DNA of 64,000 nt from Exiguobacterium sp. s193 (GTDB lineage Bacteria; Bacillota; Bacilli; Exiguobacteriales; Exiguobacteriaceae), in contig NZ_JACSMR010000001.1 in assembly GCF_018618755.1 (NCBI RefSeq), positions 372,001 through 436,000 of the forward strand, written 5' to 3'. A model generated the notes under the pieces. That model had not been told where the DNA came from and did no database searches. It saw only the letters and a program-made list of their open reading frames with translations. Positions 1-8,847 of the stretch are shown here, in pieces. Every line of letters starts with the position of its first letter. Positions within the stretch are counted from its first letter, which is position 1. A program made the position numbers and the translations under genes.

Positions 1-153
1 GGCCCCTTTTCCGGAACCTACTTCAATATAAAGCGGATTCTCATTTTTAAATTCTTCTGACCAGTTTCCTTTTAATGTCGCCGGGTCCGCGATATAGATA
101 GATGCCTGTTCTTTCATATAATCTAGCGCCCAAGGCTTGTGGCGTAAACGCAT
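1..153 (-). CDS. trmB: tRNA (guanine-N7)-methyltransferase, 5' part only
   Basis: The reverse strand encodes about 50 residues beginning MRLRHKPWALDYM and running to EVGSGKG, where the window ends. The RHKPWA start and the VGSGKG SAM-binding loop are typical of TrmB (YtmQ), which makes m7G46 in tRNA. The ATG at 153 is chosen because AAAGGA lies 8 nt upstream; another ATG at 162 is too close to that site. In B. subtilis trmB sits beside ytmP; here the als operon lies between them. Only the N-terminal quarter is visible. Confidence 0.85.
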   Translation of the reverse strand, partial: MRLRHKPWALDYMKEQASIYIADPATLKGNWSEEFKNENPLYIEVGSGKGA

Positions 154-327
154 ATTGTTCATCCTTTCAATTCTTAAATTATCCGCAGATAAGTTTATCA
201 TGATTCGGGTAATTATATAAGATGTTATTCATTTAGAAGAATCGAATGTTCAGCAGATCGTCACTTGAGAATCATTGAGCAATCTACTACACTTACTATA
301 CGAAGTACTTTAAAGGAGGTCTTGCAA

Positions 328-429
328 TTGGAAAATTTCTTAATCATGTGGGGATCACCGATCGTCCTCGTCATGGGCGTGACTGCTCTTTTCGTTTGGG
401 CGACATTCGGTAAAGTTGACGCTAAATAA
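328..429 (+). CDS. CydS-like 33-residue single-span membrane peptide
   Basis: This ORF starts at TTG, 7 nt after a near-perfect AAAGGAGGT at 312-320, and is followed by a strong terminator, so it looks translated. It encodes 33 residues: a short N-terminus with FLIMWG, one hydrophobic span (about residues 4-26) and a charged tail ending KVDAK. The length, FLIM start and tail resemble CydS, the small third subunit of Geobacillus-type cytochrome bd oxidase, as I remember it. No cydA or cydB lies in this window. It could be another bd-oxidase accessory peptide or an unrelated small membrane protein. Confidence 0.55.
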   Translation: MENFLIMWGSPIVLVMGVTALFVWATFGKVDAK

Positions 430-441
430 TCGTGATTCAGT

Positions 442-477
442 AGGCATCTTGTGTTCTGTCACAAGATGCCTTTTTTA
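442..477 (+). terminator. Intrinsic terminator after the CydS-like gene
   Basis: Perfect 12-bp stem AGGCATCTTGTG/CACAAGATGCCT with a 6-nt loop and a T tract. It separates the small ORF from alsS. Confidence 0.85.
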
Positions 478-495
478 CTTTCTAAAGGATTACGG

Positions 496-524
496 TTGGT
501 TTCTGACTAAAACAGTTGTATAAT
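496..524 (+). promoter_or_regulatory. Sigma-A promoter of alsS
   Basis: TTGGTT at 496-501 and a perfect TATAAT at 519-524 are 17 bp apart, about 70 bp before the alsS start. No AlsR gene is adjacent in the window. Confidence 0.6.
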
Positions 525-593
525 TTCGATGAAACAGTTTTTATATTACAGCTATCAATCGACAAAATACGTTGATAAAGAAGGAGAATTGTA

Positions 594-2288
594 ATGAACA
601 AAAACGAAAACAGAGGGAAAGAAAATTTAGTACAGAAAAAAACAGGGGCTGACTTGGTTGTTGATACATTGATTGAGCAAGGCGTCGAATACATCTTCGG
701 AATCCCCGGAGCAAAAATTGATTCCGTCTTCAACGTCCTTCAAGATCGTGGTCCTGAATTAATCGTCGCCCGTCACGAACAAAATGCCGCTTTTATGGCA
801 CAAGCGATCGGCCGCCTGACGGATAAACCAGGGGTCGTCCTCGTCACGTCCGGACCAGGCGCATCGAATCTCGCGACAGGTCTCGTCACGGCGAACTCGG
901 AAGGTGACCCGGTCGTCGCGATCGCCGGTGCCGTTACACGTGCCGACCGACTCAAACGGACACACCAATCAATGGACAATCAAGCGCTCTTTACACCAAT
1001 CACGAACTTCAGTGCAGAAGTTCAGGACGCGGATAACATCCCGGAAGTCCTCTCGAATGCTTTCCGGACAGCGGAGACGACATCAGGCGCTGCTTTCGTC
1101 AGCATCCCGCAAGACGTCGGTCTAAACGAATCAAACGTCACGTCCTTTAAAGCCGTCCCGACACCAAAACTCGGGATTGCACCAGAAGAATGGGTCGAAG
1201 AGACGGCAACACTCATCGAACAAGCAAAACTTCCCGTCCTCTTGCTTGGTATGCGTTCCAGTCAACCGGACGTCGTCAAAGCGATTCGCGCTTTATTGAA
1301 CCGTGTATCGATTCCCGTCGTCCAAACGTTTCAAGCTGCTGGGACGTTGTCACGTGACTTAGAGTCTAATTTCTATGGTCGTGTCGGTCTGTTCCGTAAC
1401 CAACCTGGTGATGCATTACTTGCAGAAGCAGATCTCGTCTTATCGATCGGTTATGACCCGATTGGCTACGATCCGAAGTTTTGGAATAAACCAACGAACG
1501 AACGGACATTAATCCACCTCGACCAAATGCGCGCTGAAATCGATCACTTCTATCGTCCTGACCGCGAGCTCGTCGGTGATGTCGCAAAAACGATTGATGC
1601 GTTATCGGATCGCCTAAAGCCGCTCACCTTGTCACACAGCACGGAGAAGTTCTTGAACGGTTTACAACAACGACTCGTCGAACGAGACATTCCACCTGTC
1701 TTAAAGGATTCATCTTTAACGCACCCACTGTATTTCATGAAGACACTCCGTGAACAGATTGCGGACGATGTCACCGTGACGGTGGATGTCGGTTCACATT
1801 ACATCTGGATGGCGCGTCACTTCCGTTCGTACGAACCCCGCCATCTCTTGTTCAGTAATGGGATGCAGACGCTTGGTGTTGCATTACCTTGGGCAATCGC
1901 GGCGACACTCGTCCGCCCCGGTAAAAAAGCCGTCTCGATTTCTGGTGACGGCGGGTTCCTCTTCTCCGCGATGGAGCTTGAGACAGCCGTCCGCCTGAAC
2001 GCACCAATCGTCCATTTCGTCTGGCGTGATAGCGGCTTCGATATGGTCGCATTCCAACAGGAGATGAAATACAAACGGAAATCAGGAACATCGTTCGGTG
2101 ATGTTGATCTCGTGAAGTACGCGGAAAGTTTTGGTGCAAAAGGCTTACGCGTCAACCATCCTTCAGAACTCGTCGCTGTCATGGAAGAGGCTTGGAAAAC
2201 AGAAGGTCCCGTCATCGTTGATGTCCCGATTGATTACAGCGATAACATCGCCCTCGGTGAAGAAGTACACTTGGATCAATTAAACTAA
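594..2288 (+). CDS. alsS: Catabolic acetolactate synthase
   Basis: AlsS condenses two pyruvates to 2-acetolactate with thiamine diphosphate, the first step of acetoin formation. The 564-residue product is full length for the family. The N-terminal TPP-pyrimidine domain has the catalytic glutamate in [12 protein letters not shown] (about residue 60), followed by TSGPGASN. The C-terminal PP domain has [15 protein letters not shown] and ends VPIDYSDNI, as in Bacillus AlsS. Start ATG follows AAGGAG with 8 nt. It forms an operon with alsD, 15 bp downstream. The gene interrupts the trmB-ytmP neighbourhood usual in Bacillales, so the pair was probably inserted or relocated. Confidence 0.97.
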   Translation: MNKNENRGKENLVQKKTGADLVVDTLIEQGVEYIFGIPGAKIDSVFNVLQDRGPELIVARHEQNAAFMAQAIGRLTDKPGVVLVTSGPGASNLATGLVTANSEGDPVVAIAGAVTRADRLKRTHQSMDNQALFTPITNFSAEVQDADNIPEVLSNAFRTAETTSGAAFVSIPQDVGLNESNVTSFKAVPTPKLGIAPEEWVEETATLIEQAKLPVLLLGMRSSQPDVVKAIRALLNRVSIPVVQTFQAAGTLSRDLESNFYGRVGLFRNQPGDALLAEADLVLSIGYDPIGYDPKFWNKPTNERTLIHLDQMRAEIDHFYRPDRELVGDVAKTIDALSDRLKPLTLSHSTEKFLNGLQQRLVERDIPPVLKDSSLTHPLYFMKTLREQIADDVTVTVDVGSHYIWMARHFRSYEPRHLLFSNGMQTLGVALPWAIAATLVRPGKKAVSISGDGGFLFSAMELETAVRLNAPIVHFVWRDSGFDMVAFQQEMKYKRKSGTSFGDVDLVKYAESFGAKGLRVNHPSELVAVMEEAWKTEGPVIVDVPIDYSDNIALGEEVHLDQLN

Positions 2289-2303
2289 TAAGGAGATGAG
2301 CAG

Positions 2304-3017
2304 ATGACGAACGATGATACGTTACTTCAAATCTCGACGATGATGGCGTTACTCGACGGTGTCTTCGAAAGCGAGGTCAGTTATGCATCCGTTCTTGACG
2401 GACGTGACTTCGGCATCGGAACCTTCGACCATCTCGACGGAGAAATGATTGGTTTTGATAATACCTTTTATCAACTGCGTTCTGATGGGAGTGCGCGACC
2501 ACTCGATCCTGAAACGACAACCCCGTTTTGTACGTTGACACGGTTCACCCCGACACAATCGCTTCACGTGGACCAAGAAATGACTAAACAAGACTTCGAA
2601 CACTGGTTAAGTTCGCAACTGACGACAATCAACAGCTTTTATGCCGTGCGAATCGATGGACAGTTCTCGGAAGTCAAAACACGGACGGTCGCGCGACAAG
2701 AAAAACCATTCGTCCCGATCACGGAAGCCGTCGCGACGCAAAGTGCCCGGACTTTCGAACAGACAGAAGGGACACTTGCCGGCTACTATACTCCGCGCTT
2801 CGGTCACGGAATTGCTGTCGCCGGGTATCATCTGCATTTTATCGATCATGCCCGTGAAGGGGGCGGACACGTCTTCGATTATACGGTCAAGAATGTCACC
2901 GTCTCATTCGAAGAAAAACCCCGTCTCGATTTACGTCTGCCGACGACGGTCGCTTACCAACAAGCCGATCTCGAAAGCCATGACATCGAACAAGAAATTA
3001 AAATTGCCGAAGGTTGA
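2304..3017 (+). CDS. alsD: Alpha-acetolactate decarboxylase
   Basis: AlsD decarboxylates 2-acetolactate to acetoin. The 237 residues match the family length. The metal-binding signature is visible near residue 175 as GYHLHFIDHAREGGGHVFDY, which supplies the zinc-ligand histidines; the FGIGTFDHLDGEMIGFD segment (about residues 39-55) is also characteristic. AAGGAG precedes the ATG and the gene follows alsS by 15 bp, so the two are cotranscribed and end at the terminator at 3031-3072. No signal peptide is present, so it is cytoplasmic. Confidence 0.96.
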   Translation: MTNDDTLLQISTMMALLDGVFESEVSYASVLDGRDFGIGTFDHLDGEMIGFDNTFYQLRSDGSARPLDPETTTPFCTLTRFTPTQSLHVDQEMTKQDFEHWLSSQLTTINSFYAVRIDGQFSEVKTRTVARQEKPFVPITEAVATQSARTFEQTEGTLAGYYTPRFGHGIAVAGYHLHFIDHAREGGGHVFDYTVKNVTVSFEEKPRLDLRLPTTVAYQQADLESHDIEQEIKIAEG

Positions 3018-3030
3018 TGCCTTCTTTTCG

Positions 3031-3072
3031 AAAAAACCGCCAAAGCGATTCAGACGCTTTGGCGGTTTTTTA
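3031..3072 (+). terminator. Terminator of the alsSD operon
   Basis: AAAAAACCGCCAAAGCG pairs with CGCTTTGGCGGTTTTTT around a 7-nt loop. It is symmetrical and could act in both directions. Confidence 0.85.
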
Positions 3073-3106
3073 TGAAATCATGTGGCACATCTTATTTAGG
3101 TACTTC

Positions 3107-3143
3107 AAAAAAAAGATGGAGCATCACAGATACCTGTGACCTC
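3107..3143 (-). terminator. Terminator of the ytmP gene
   Basis: On the minus strand an imperfect stem of GGAGGTCACAG and CTGTGATGCTCC is followed by eight T residues, 40 bp after the ytmP stop. Confidence 0.7.
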
Positions 3144-3182
3144 CACCTCGGTTTGGGCATTCTTTAACCAACCAACTACACA

Positions 3183-3983
3183 TTAAAGTTCATTTTCAAG
3201 TAATTGCGCGAGGAACAGATAACTTTCCGGCGCATCTGGATGACCTGCATTTTCGTACCAATAAATCGATAGGACGGCTTGTGCCACTACATACCAATGC
3301 ATCCGTTGCTTCAACTCAACTGTCAACGGATGACCGTAACTCGCGAACCACTCCGGCCAATATTCTTCATCGACGTAACTATAGAGCATCATCCCTAAAT
3401 CATATGCACGGTCGGCAATGATGGCGTCGTCCCAGTCGTTTAGATACAGATGACCATCTGCTCCAGTCAACCAGTTGTTGTGGTTTAAGTCTGAATGACA
3501 GACGACTTGTTCATCCGTTCTAACAAGCGACAAATGTGACTCCAAGTAAGCAATCGCTTGCTCAATCAGAGGGGCGTCACGTAATTCAGACGGCTGGAAG
3601 TACAGACGACACTGACGTAACATTTCATCTGGTTCAATCGGTCGTTGGTCAAGCTGTTGCAACATGAACAACAACTCTTTTGAATCATGTATTTTACCTA
3701 GCAGTCGTGCCACTTCTGGTCGCCCCATCATCTCCGGTTCAAGTTCCTGACCTTCGATGAACTGTTGCGCACTGATGACATCGCCGCTATAAATCCGTTT
3801 TGTCCAAAGTAACTTCGGAACGATTCCGTCTGCTGATAAGATTGCTAAAAAAGGAGACGAGTTCCGTTTTAAAAACAATTTTGACTGTCCAGTCGAAGCA
3901 ATATAGGCTTCTCCTGTAATTCCGCCTGCTGGCGTAAGGGTCCAGCCTTCGCCAAGCGCATCTAAAATATCTAATTCCATCAT
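3183..3983 (-). CDS. ytmP: YtmP-like phosphotransferase (APH/choline kinase fold)
   Basis: The 266-residue protein has the aminoglycoside/choline kinase fold: a small N-terminal lobe with the FLKRNSSP lysine, the catalytic HSDLNHNNW motif near residue 162 and the metal-binding LNDWDDA near 180. Synteny with trmB and pullulanase matches B. subtilis ytmP. The physiological substrate is not known to me; members of this fold phosphorylate choline, thiamine, sugars or aminoglycosides. Two adjacent ATGs (3983, 3980) follow a weak GCGGA ribosome site, so the start is uncertain by one residue. Confidence 0.85.
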   Translation of the reverse strand: MMELDILDALGEGWTLTPAGGITGEAYIASTGQSKLFLKRNSSPFLAILSADGIVPKLLWTKRIYSGDVISAQQFIEGQELEPEMMGRPEVARLLGKIHDSKELLFMLQQLDQRPIEPDEMLRQCRLYFQPSELRDAPLIEQAIAYLESHLSLVRTDEQVVCHSDLNHNNWLTGADGHLYLNDWDDAIIADRAYDLGMMLYSYVDEEYWPEWFASYGHPLTVELKQRMHWYVVAQAVLSIYWYENAGHPDAPESYLFLAQLLENEL

Positions 3984-4031
3984 AATCCGCTCAACTTTTT
4001 AATAGATTTGCCCTAAGGCACAATGATTATC

Positions 4032-6200
4032 TTAACATGTCGCAATCGTCGTTGACAATGGAAGCACTTGAATCTTAACGACACCCTTCTCAATCGGCGT
4101 GACGGACGCTTCGTCTCCTCTGACATGGACATTCCACATCGGATGATCAAGCGCAATCTCAATCGTTTCCGTCGTCACATTATGGACGACTAATGTCCGT
4201 TGCCACGCATCATAAGAATGGACTGCGTTGACCTCGTATGCAATCACTCCCGGTTGCATCGGCAGGAAGTGAACGAGCTCTTGAATTTGATTGGCACGGT
4301 GCAATCGGAATCCTCCGTGCATCCGTCGAATTTGAATCAAACTTTTTATATAGTCGACCATTGCAAACCGCTGATCCCGAAGATGCCAGTCCAGTCGATT
4401 AATTTCATCTGGCGCATTGTAGCTGTTTTCGACACCTTGTTTCGTCCGTCCAAATTCTTGTCCGGCATGAAGGAATGGAATGCCTTCCGCCAAAATCACG
4501 ATCGCTTGTGCAAGACGACTCATCCGTAACCAGCCTTCTTCGTCAAGATCCGGTCGGGCAAGTCTCAACTTATCAAACAACGTGTGGTTATCGTGCGCTT
4601 CGACGTAGTTAATCGAATAGGTCGGCTCGGGGAATCGTCCGTACGTTTGATTCTCAAGCGTGACACTTCCCGCAATCCCATTTCGGACCTCACCTTCCTT
4701 CCACCCGTCACCGGAGACGAACCCCTGATCCATTTCATGGAAGGTCGATCCTTTGAGGGCATCCCGAAACACATCATTAAAATGTCCAATCCCTGGCATT
4801 CTTGCAGCAGATACACTGGTAGCTTTCCGCCGATCCGGTAGCGGTGTCGCGAGGTCCCATCCTTCTCCGTAGACGAGAATCGTCGGGTCGATGATGTCGA
4901 GCGACGCACGAAGTGCATTCATCGTCTCGATATCATGGATTCCCATCAAATCGAAGCGGAAGGCATCTAGTCGAAAAACGTCCGCAAAGTACGTCACACA
5001 ATCAAGAATCAACCGCCGCATCATGAACCGTTCAGATGCTGTATCGTTCCCTACCCCCGTTCCATTCGCAAGCGTGCCGTCTGCTTCATATCGGAAATAA
5101 TAACCTGGCACTAAGTGTTCGAGCGCTGACTGTTCCCGGATGTAAACATGATTCATCACGACGTCAAACGTGACCCGGATTCCTGAAGCATGCAGCTGTT
5201 CAATCATCTCGGCGTACTCAAAAATCCGTGTCCGCGGGTCGATTGCGTCACTGGCATAACTTCCAGCTAACGCAAACCAATTGACAGGGTCATAGCCCCA
5301 GTTGTAGGGAGCACGTGTGATTTCATCCGTCGAACCAAAAAAATGTACCGGTAACAGCTGAACGTGTGTCACGCCTAACTCGACCAGATAGTCGAGCCCC
5401 GTCGATCTTCCTTGAGGCGAAACCGTCCCCTGCTCCGCTACACTTGCATACTGCCCGGGGTGGGTGGCACCAGACGAAGGATCAATCGTAAAATCACGAA
5501 TATGCGCTTCATAAATGACAGCATCCGTCGGCTTCACTAGAATCGGACGTTTTTTACGTTTCGGGAATCGCTGTCCGATCTCCCGCGTGACATCGAGAAG
5601 GACACCGAACTGACCATTTGCCGTAATCGCTTTTGCATAGGGATCAACGACTTCATCGATCCCGCGGTATGTCGTGACACGGTAACGATATAAGGAATGT
5701 TCCCACACACGCGATACTTGAACCGTATGAACCCCCCGCTCACCACGTTCCATTTCTAACACCTCAAGAAGATTTTCGTCCGCATCATACAGGACACATT
5801 CCATCCGTTCCGCGATTGGTGACCAGACATGAAGAACGAACCTATTTTCTTCCAGCTGAATTCCGAGCGGTCCTTCATAACTGTATTTATGATCAAATTG
5901 TTGCGTTTGAACGATCCGGTTCGGCACAATCCGGATTCGGTCCTGACCGTTCGCCACTAGTTCATATGTGCTTTCTAATTCGACTGCTCCGTTCATCCGC
6001 AAAACAAGTTTTGACGTATTTCCGTCTTGGTCATAAGAAACGAGATCAAAGGCACAGGCAAGCTTTCCTTTAACTACTTGCAGCTCAGTCGAATCAAAAT
6101 CGGTTTCTGCTTCGACTAAAATCGTTTGAAACGTCAAAAACTCCGCTGAAATCAATTGCGGTCGTTTTAGTTCAGGTTCGTCGTTTTTCATTTTCGTCAT
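4032..6200 (-). CDS. pulA: Type I pullulanase
   Basis: This 722-residue GH13 enzyme would hydrolyse alpha-1,6 branches in pullulan, glycogen or limit dextrins. An N-terminal beta module and a CBM48-like part (YEGPLGIQL to VLYD, about 110-160) precede the barrel. Pullulanase motif YNWGYDPVN is present, followed by DVVMNHVY, the nucleophile in AFRFDLMG, the acid/base glutamate in YGEGWD and EAHDNHTLFDK. No signal peptide is seen, so it acts in the cytoplasm like B. subtilis AmyX. An in-frame stop lies just upstream of the ATG and no good ribosome site is visible, suggesting weak translation. The ytmP neighbourhood is conserved. Confidence 0.95.
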   Translation of the reverse strand: MTKMKNDEPELKRPQLISAEFLTFQTILVEAETDFDSTELQVVKGKLACAFDLVSYDQDGNTSKLVLRMNGAVELESTYELVANGQDRIRIVPNRIVQTQQFDHKYSYEGPLGIQLEENRFVLHVWSPIAERMECVLYDADENLLEVLEMERGERGVHTVQVSRVWEHSLYRYRVTTYRGIDEVVDPYAKAITANGQFGVLLDVTREIGQRFPKRKKRPILVKPTDAVIYEAHIRDFTIDPSSGATHPGQYASVAEQGTVSPQGRSTGLDYLVELGVTHVQLLPVHFFGSTDEITRAPYNWGYDPVNWFALAGSYASDAIDPRTRIFEYAEMIEQLHASGIRVTFDVVMNHVYIREQSALEHLVPGYYFRYEADGTLANGTGVGNDTASERFMMRRLILDCVTYFADVFRLDAFRFDLMGIHDIETMNALRASLDIIDPTILVYGEGWDLATPLPDRRKATSVSAARMPGIGHFNDVFRDALKGSTFHEMDQGFVSGDGWKEGEVRNGIAGSVTLENQTYGRFPEPTYSINYVEAHDNHTLFDKLRLARPDLDEEGWLRMSRLAQAIVILAEGIPFLHAGQEFGRTKQGVENSYNAPDEINRLDWHLRDQRFAMVDYIKSLIQIRRMHGGFRLHRANQIQELVHFLPMQPGVIAYEVNAVHSYDAWQRTLVVHNVTTETIEIALDHPMWNVHVRGDEASVTPIEKGVVKIQVLPLSTTIATC

Positions 6201-6239
6201 AGCTACGCGACAATTCTAAAATCCCTGCCGCTCCCTCCC

Positions 6240-7106
6240 TTATGGTTGGATCCGTTCATTTTCTTGGTCATGGACTGCCATCTGAAAAGTGATTGACGAC
6301 ATCTCTTTGAGTAACTTTTCACAGACGCGCATCTGAAAGGCTTTCGTGTATGGTGCTGACGCATTCATTTTTTGTATCCAATGTAGAAAATCGATTTTAC
6401 TGACATAGGTCGTCGTCGACTCTTTCGGCAGTTTATCGAAATACCCTTTAGCGGCGATGACAACCCTTTCGATCGGGATGTCAAGTTCCCGTCCCAACAC
6501 GAGACGCAAGACATCCTCCGTCCGCTTTAAGCTGACTAAAGGATTAACAATATTTTTAGCCGGTGCCTTGAATGGCTGTTCGAGCCAGAGACGTTCTCGT
6601 TTGATGTGATAAATGCTTTCTTCACCATCTAACCAGTCGAGTAAATAGATGGCAGACGGTCCGACAATAAAGGAACTCAGCTCCACTTCTCCTTGTTGGT
6701 AATGAATGACGGCACGATAAAAGAGGCCAAATTGATCGTTCAATAAATGGACCATTTGATAAAAATCGAGGTGTCTCCGGAGCGGTAAGCGCCAGATATC
6801 CTCTTCCGTCGCTCCTCCTGCTACATATAGAAGCTTCTGGATTTCGACACGTTTTTTATACCACTTATCAAATGCCGGTTTCGAAATTTGTTTACCCGGT
6901 AGTTCTACGACGTCCGGTTGCTTAAAAAATTGCCACCACTTTTTAGGGCGGACGATCGTCTCACCAGGAAACAACTCCCCTTGTTCCCATTGCTTGAGAA
7001 CAGTGGCATAATCGCGCTGTTGCTGCTCTTTAAACCGCTTCGAGACGTCAAGCGGGTTTTTTTCATATTTACTTTCTAAATCATACAGTTTCATCAATAG
7101 AGCCAT
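6240..7106 (-). CDS. ytlQ: YtlQ-like protein of unknown function
   Basis: The 288-residue protein has a basic, Trp-rich N-terminal part (RPKKWWQFFKQ) and a central SSFIVGPSAIYLLDWLDGE segment that recalls nuclease-related (NERD-like) beta strands; I am not certain of that link. Its place between pullulanase and thpR matches B. subtilis ytlQ. AGGTG lies 5 nt before the ATG and only 9 bp separate it from the thpR stop, so it belongs to the MFS-thpR-ytlQ operon. No membrane spans are visible. Function is not established here. Confidence 0.7.
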   Translation of the reverse strand: MALLMKLYDLESKYEKNPLDVSKRFKEQQQRDYATVLKQWEQGELFPGETIVRPKKWWQFFKQPDVVELPGKQISKPAFDKWYKKRVEIQKLLYVAGGATEEDIWRLPLRRHLDFYQMVHLLNDQFGLFYRAVIHYQQGEVELSSFIVGPSAIYLLDWLDGEESIYHIKRERLWLEQPFKAPAKNIVNPLVSLKRTEDVLRLVLGRELDIPIERVVIAAKGYFDKLPKESTTTYVSKIDFLHWIQKMNASAPYTKAFQMRVCEKLLKEMSSITFQMAVHDQENERIQP

Positions 7107-7115
7107 GATTTCACC

Positions 7116-7631
7116 TCACTGTTCTTTCTCGCATGTAACTAAGGTATGGACTCGATATCTCGGACGGGCATACGGGTCAATTTCATATAAAATGAATTCG
7201 TTCACATCAAGCGGTAGATTCAATGACAGGTCAGGAACAGGTCCCTTATATGTCGCGTCCCATCGTTTCGCAAGCGTTATGTGCGGAACGAATGATTGAT
7301 GCCGATCTGGTTCGATTTGATCGACAAGTCGCGATAATACGGCTGAATCTTCGACTCCGACAGTGAAGACGCGGGGACGTTCAGCAACACCGAACGTCAG
7401 GACACGATCCATCTTTATCGTAAACGGTTGTGTCACGCGAGCAAGTGCTTTGAGCGCCCGTTGCCACGTGATTACCTCTTCTTCAGTTAACGCCCCTAGG
7501 AAACGTAACGTTAAATGGTATTCTGTACGGTCATAGACGTTTTTATAACAACGCTCTAATTTCGCACCTTCCGCTAATCGTTCCAACTCGCTGGACCGTA
7601 CGGGAATCGCGATAAAGTAATGTCGTTCCAA
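7116..7631 (-). CDS. thpR: RNA 2',3'-cyclic phosphodiesterase (2'-5' RNA ligase family)
   Basis: Two H-x-T-x motifs of the 2H phosphoesterase superfamily are present: YHLTLRFLG near residue 39 and FVPHITLAK near residue 120. Family members open 2',3'-cyclic phosphate RNA ends. Two TTG codons could start it; the one at 7631 is preferred because AAGGAG ends 9 nt upstream, whereas the TTG at 7637 is only 3 nt away. The upstream MFS stop (TGA at 7638) overlaps this ribosome site, so translation is likely coupled. B. subtilis has ytlP at this position. Confidence 0.9.
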   Translation of the reverse strand: MERHYFIAIPVRSSELERLAEGAKLERCYKNVYDRTEYHLTLRFLGALTEEEVITWQRALKALARVTQPFTIKMDRVLTFGVAERPRVFTVGVEDSAVLSRLVDQIEPDRHQSFVPHITLAKRWDATYKGPVPDLSLNLPLDVNEFILYEIDPYARPRYRVHTLVTCEKEQ

Positions 7632-7637
7632 AATCAA

Positions 7638-8783
7638 TCACTCCTTGATTTTCCCACTGATTACATAGAGCACTGCCCCAATCAGGCTGCTACCTGTATA
7701 TACCCAAAAGACAGCATAGATCGTCCAATGTTGAAGGACAAATCCACTCATTAAGTTAAAAGCTGCCGTCGCGAGACCAGTTGTCGTCGCCATGTATGTA
7801 CTGACGGCCGTCGCCACAATGGATGCTGGGACAAGCGAACGAACGTAGTCTAATGCAACGGGGATCAACAAACCGACAATCACCCCTTGAAGTGCTGCTA
7901 ATAACCAAAGCATAAGGATGGGTGGCTCTAATGCTAACACACCTGTCCGGACGGCAGATAAAATCGATACAAGAACGAGCACGGGAATCGCACCAAACCG
8001 CATCAACATCCGCGTCGCAATCCGCATGAACGGGATCTCGCATAGAACGGCGACGAAAAATAAGGTTCCGACGAGGGCTGTCGACTCTCCCCGTATCGTG
8101 ACGTAACTCCCGAAGTAATAGTTATTTGCAAAAATCGGTCCGAAGATTAAACTTCCACCTGCTAAAAATAATAAGAAACGTTTGTTTGAAAACAGACGAG
8201 AAATCGGCACACGGTCCATGACCGTAACGCTTACAGGTGATTCTTCAACACCGATCAAGACGATGAAAGCAAGCACGAGAGCGGCACCACTTGCAAAAAA
8301 TATCGCCCCGAGTGCTCCACCTTCTGTCACCTGCCCGAGTATGAAAACAGCAAGTGCGAAACCAGCCGAACCAAATAGACGTAACGCACCATAATCGACT
8401 GATTTCCGTTTCGAAAATTCGATGGCGAGTGTATCGACTAACGGAATATGTGCACACTGGAACAATGCCCAGAGACACGCAATCAGTAGTAACAATAAAT
8501 AAACGGACGTCACTAAATAACTGACCGTGAATCCTGCTGCTGCGAGGAGCGCAACGAGTAACAGCCGTTTCGGTCGTCCAATCCGGTCGGCAGCAATTCC
8601 CCATAACGGTTGGAGTAAAATCGATAAAATCGGACCAATCGAAACAATCGTTCCAATTTCAGTACCAGATAATTGAAAGCTATCATTTGAAAAATAAAGG
8701 GTTAAATACGGAATGAGTGCACCTTGCCCAAAGAAGATAAAAAAGTAGAGCGCCTGAAAATGATATTTTTGACGGTTAATCAC
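7638..8783 (-). CDS. MFS transporter, 12 spans
   Basis: The 381-residue hydrophobic protein has about 12 membrane spans and a loop with GIAADRIGRPKRLL, a variant of the MFS motif A between helices 2 and 3. The opening QALYFFIFFGQGALIPYLTLYF resembles the nucleoside/sugar-proton symporter-like MFS_1_like branch; the substrate cannot be told. GTG start follows AAAGGAAG by 8 nt. It is the first gene of a tight operon with thpR and ytlQ. Confidence 0.85.
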   Translation of the reverse strand: MINRQKYHFQALYFFIFFGQGALIPYLTLYFSNDSFQLSGTEIGTIVSIGPILSILLQPLWGIAADRIGRPKRLLLVALLAAAGFTVSYLVTSVYLLLLLIACLWALFQCAHIPLVDTLAIEFSKRKSVDYGALRLFGSAGFALAVFILGQVTEGGALGAIFFASGAALVLAFIVLIGVEESPVSVTVMDRVPISRLFSNKRFLLFLAGGSLIFGPIFANNYYFGSYVTIRGESTALVGTLFFVAVLCEIPFMRIATRMLMRFGAIPVLVLVSILSAVRTGVLALEPPILMLWLLAALQGVIVGLLIPVALDYVRSLVPASIVATAVSTYMATTTGLATAAFNLMSGFVLQHWTIYAVFWVYTGSSLIGAVLYVISGKIKE

Positions 8784-8807
8784 GCAAGATACTTCCTTTC
8801 AAGAATC

Positions 8808-8837
8808 AATCCCCCGTCATCACTGTGCCGGGGGATT
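8808..8837 (-). terminator. Hairpin after pepV
   Basis: AATCCCCCG pairs with CGGGGGATT around a loop, just after the pepV stop. The following T tract is poor, so termination may be partial and let transcription pass into the MFS operon. Confidence 0.5.
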
Positions 8838-8847
8838 CATGTCCTTA

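Noticed and set aside
1817-2215. Antisense frame of 132 codons within alsS
   Set aside because: It is a shadow of the well-supported alsS frame, without a ribosome site or family signature.
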